From positions 20,718,742-20,782,741 of the forward strand of contig NC_040017.1 of NCBI RefSeq assembly GCF_000972845.2: DNA of 64,000 nucleotides, given 5' to 3'. Positions 61,609-64,000 of the stretch are shown here, piece after piece (the first letter of the stretch is position 1; each line of letters starts with the position of its first letter). Under the pieces are notes generated by a model. The model was not told the origin of the DNA. It ran no database searches and saw nothing but the letters and a program-made list of their open reading frames with translations. The translations under genes were made by a program, and so were the position numbers. Source of the DNA: Larimichthys crocea. Lineage: Eukaryota > Chordata > Actinopteri > Sciaenidae.

Positions 61609-61720
61609 CATTTGCCAATTAGTCTGAGCCCTTGTGATTTTGCCACTCTTGCTAACAATTCCAATTTACATTAATTATTCATTTTGAGGTCACACATGCA
61701 AAGTTGTTCCTGCCAGAAGG
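61609..61720. promoter_or_regulatory. Candidate conserved non-coding element
   Basis: Contains CCAATTAGTCTGAGC, CCAATTTACATTAATTATTC and GAGGTCACACATG (with the AGGTCA nuclear-receptor half site), in repeat-free sequence without a reading frame. Texture-based call. Confidence 0.25.
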
Positions 61721-62271
61721 GCTTGACAGAGAGGTAGTGTTGCGGTGAGATCTAATGATTTGTGTTTCAAAAAGCTCCACTTAGCATGTTGTCTGATTAT
61801 TTTGGAGATATGTTAAGTGTTGAAATGTATGATGTGTTTTCTTGGCTCAAATGGGACCATAATCTCTGTTGAAATAGCCCCGATCCGTCTGCAAAATGTG
61901 TTTACCAGGTGCTTCTTGGACTAATATTTTTCTGCGACTTGTGTTGCCTGTTTAGTCTCTTCTAATAAACCTACATTCAAAATGAAACAGTGGCAGTCAT
62001 CCTGCAGTCTCAGCAAGAAGCGGTGAACCAGACAGAACACACCTCGGCTCATTGTCCATACGTCTATCTCCTTTCAACAATGCCTTGTTTTTTTGTTGTT
62101 GTGACTGGAGATATGCTGGAGCCCTGTGAGTGTTTACTGGGCTGCAGGGGTTGAGTATTCAGAGCTGCAGGGTCACAGGACTAGTGCTGAGAGGCCACAG
62201 CCTTTATGTTCAGACACACTCTTCAGGGAAAACCACTTTTTTGCCCAGCGAAAGTCTAAATGCAAGTGCTA

Positions 62272-62290
62272 ACACACACACACACACACA
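62272..62290. repeat. (CA)9 microsatellite
   Basis: Pure CA run of about 19 bases. Confidence 0.88.
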
Positions 62291-62429
62291 TTAAGAAATT
62301 TCTTATTAATCATAAGCCAAAGACAAGGGAGTGAAGTGGAATACACACAGCGAGACTGAGCTTGACTGCCGGACCTGGCTGTGAATCGGCACCAACCCAG
62401 GCAGATGTTGTATACTTGTTGCTTCTCCA

Positions 62430-62600
62430 GACAGGAGACTAATTAGCGCAAACAGGGATGGAAGGAATCCAGTTAGATAATTGGAGTTAATAAAGTTGCT
62501 ATAATCAGATATGAGATTTTCTGGGATATCAACTTTGAAATTCGTCTGACAAATGAAGGCCCGTAAAATATAATAAGCAAGTGATGTATTGATGTGGATT
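62430..62600. promoter_or_regulatory. Candidate conserved non-coding element
   Basis: Contains the palindrome CTAATTAG (62439-62446), AGATAATTGGAGTTAATAAAG and ATAATCAGATATGAG in a repeat-free block with no open frame. Paired TAAT cores suggest homeodomain binding. Conservation is inferred and was not measured. Confidence 0.25.
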
Positions 62601-63309
62601 ACTATCAGAGGCAGACTGAAAAATTCTAAAGCCTTCTATTTGTGGATTTGTCACAGTCCCATTACAATCTTCATACTGTATAGACTACTATCACTACTTC
62701 TACTCCAAAAAACTCCAAGTACAATACTGTAACTCTCACTCTACATGACTCTACATGTTTGTTGTTCAAAGCTGACTTTTATGAAGGCCTATCTATAGAC
62801 TTTGACATCTGCTTTGCCTCTCATTTTTCTGCCACGTCAACTTCAACTTGTTTTATTTTGGAATTGAAGAATTTGCGAAGAGAGAGGTACCGAACACGGC
62901 TACACCTTCCAGGCATATCACGCAATAATCAAGGATCCGTTCTGACAGAGGTTTTCTACAGACGTGCATATTGTCTGGTGTGACACGAACCCCAGTGACA
63001 TGGCCGAACGCTGAAGGGTACATCATAACATGACTGGCCATCTTACTGCACTCAGCGCAATTTCCGCTCAAAAGATGACCTTTGTGTTGTGTTGTGAAGA
63101 TGCACAACAAAACATCACAGATCAGAACTTTGAACATGTTAAATCACAGCTGTCGGGTCGGCAAACCAACAATGCAAATAGCAACGTGAGTCATCTTGTG
63201 AACAGGAACAAAGTTTCCCTGAAAGTTGCACTTTCACAGTCGAAGCTCATTATTTAACACAACAGTTTGGTGTCAAGAGAAACAAAACCAAACTGTATAG
63301 TACAAACAG

Positions 63310-63324
63310 TTTTTTTTTTTTTTT
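63310..63324. repeat. T15 homopolymer
   Basis: Uninterrupted T run. No retroelement body attached. Confidence 0.85.
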
Positions 63325-63559
63325 CTCACATATGTGATCATAATATCACATTCTTCATGAGGACTATGTGGGCCACCATGAGTAGATGAGTAGTGTATGC
63401 AGAGAGAAAGCTGAAGCCTTTTAATTCTATAGAAGTGCCTGCACCTGCTAGGTGGGAGGCAGAGAGCTGAACAGGGCTCATACGTACATCAGTGTAACAA
63501 CAATACTGTGAATCTCCAACTGTGGGAGAGAGACAGAGAGTGTCTATGCATGTGTATGT

Positions 63560-63579
63560 TTGTGTGTGTGTGTGTGTGT
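63560..63579. repeat. (TG)10 microsatellite
   Basis: Pure TG run after ATGTGTATGTT. Confidence 0.9.
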
Positions 63580-64000
63580 ACACCTGCAGCCAGATCGCCC
63601 CAGCTGCTCCCACACAGTGCCAAGAGCTATTCCGATCAGCAGGATAATAGTGCCATCATCACATGGTTTCATAAGCCGAGGTAGTCCGTGCTGAGATGAG
63701 AAACCGACGAAATGTATGCATTTTAACAGACAGCTGCAAACCAGTGCAGTGTGTGTGTGGTGAGGGCCTGCTGTGAGGGGCCCTGACAGATTGGGCTGTG
63801 GGCACGTCTTCTCACTGCCACATCATGCAGCTTGTACTGCGTGGAGACTTTGGGACAAGGATGGTGTTTACATCATAAACAAGGTGTGAAATCTGGAAAT
63901 AAACACTCTCCTTTTGAGGAATGGGAGGAGACACTGACAGGGGTTCTTTTTCAGCTCTCCCATATTAACTTATGCTTTTTTTTCGCTCTCTTTCTTCCCT

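Larger units (their letters stand above)
54541..64000. other. Long non-coding stretch with simple repeats
   Basis: No gene recognised. Simple repeats at 56328-56346, 56390-56417, 57590-57610, 61594-61608, 62272-62290, 63310-63324 and 63560-63579 are listed or noted. Purine-rich tracts occur at about 56560-56640 and 59645-59690. Conserved-looking segments at 61600-61720 and 62430-62600 are listed separately. Short frames show no motif. Confidence 0.42.

Noticed and set aside
1..64000. tRNA, rRNA, snRNA and well-known microRNA sequences
   Set aside because: I scanned by eye for A/B-box pairs, 5S and U6 cores and several common microRNA seeds with hairpins and found none. A covariance-model search (Infernal with Rfam, tRNAscan-SE) would be needed to exclude divergent ones.
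1..64000. CRISPR arrays, bacterial operons, phage or plasmid features
   Set aside because: There are no regularly spaced direct repeats, no dense coding and no ribosome-binding-site pattern. The sequence is eukaryotic.

Overview
The window looks like nuclear DNA from a ray-finned fish, most likely a percomorph teleost. The reasons are its AT-rich, intron-like texture, the density of CA/GT microsatellites, and several decayed interspersed repeats that I recognise from memory as common in percomorph genomes. These include a TTAA-ended element starting TTAAAGGTCCAGTGTGTA, an element containing ACCAGGCTGTAAACATG, a Tc1-like transposase tail, a DDE_Tnp_4 transposase fragment and LINE 3' ends. No database search was possible, so every family name rests on recognition.

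I find no intact protein-coding gene, rRNA, tRNA, CRISPR array or prokaryotic-style operon. The open frames are short. The longest (182, 171, 169, 152 and 151 codons) are roughly what chance gives in 64 kb read in six frames. The stretch is best described as a gene desert or the inside of a very large intron. Two open stretches next to plausible splice acceptors (9779-10058 minus, 45921-46103 plus) are listed as weak exon candidates only.

Layout: 1-9 kb is mostly single-copy sequence with several segments that look like conserved non-coding elements. 9.0-9.3 kb holds a TTAA-ended MITE. 9.8-10.1 kb is the first exon candidate. 10.8-11.2 kb is another conserved-looking segment, followed at 11.5 kb by the first copy of a second interspersed repeat. 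15.2-15.8 kb has a LINE-type 3' tail and a pure (CA)35 array. 18.0-18.9 kb holds two head-to-tail LINE copies, the second with the reverse transcriptase FADD box. 21.8-22.2 kb is a second TTAA-ended MITE. 24.6-25.0 kb is the second copy of the 11.5 kb repeat. 28.9-30.6 kb is a recent tandem duplication of a roughly 0.8 kb unit whose copies are separated and bounded by CA arrays. A Tc1 transposase relic follows at 30.7-31.1 kb. 37.3 kb carries a truncated, inverted copy of the 9.0 kb MITE. 52.3-52.8 kb carries a DDE_Tnp_4 (Harbinger/ISL2EU-like) transposase pseudogene, followed by a LINE-like tail. The rest is unique sequence with simple repeats.

There is no gene set here that works together. 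The structure worth a second look is the CA-bounded duplication, in which one part of the two copies is identical and the other has diverged, together with the spread of transposon fossils and the conserved-looking non-coding segments. I did not find a convincing undescribed biological system.
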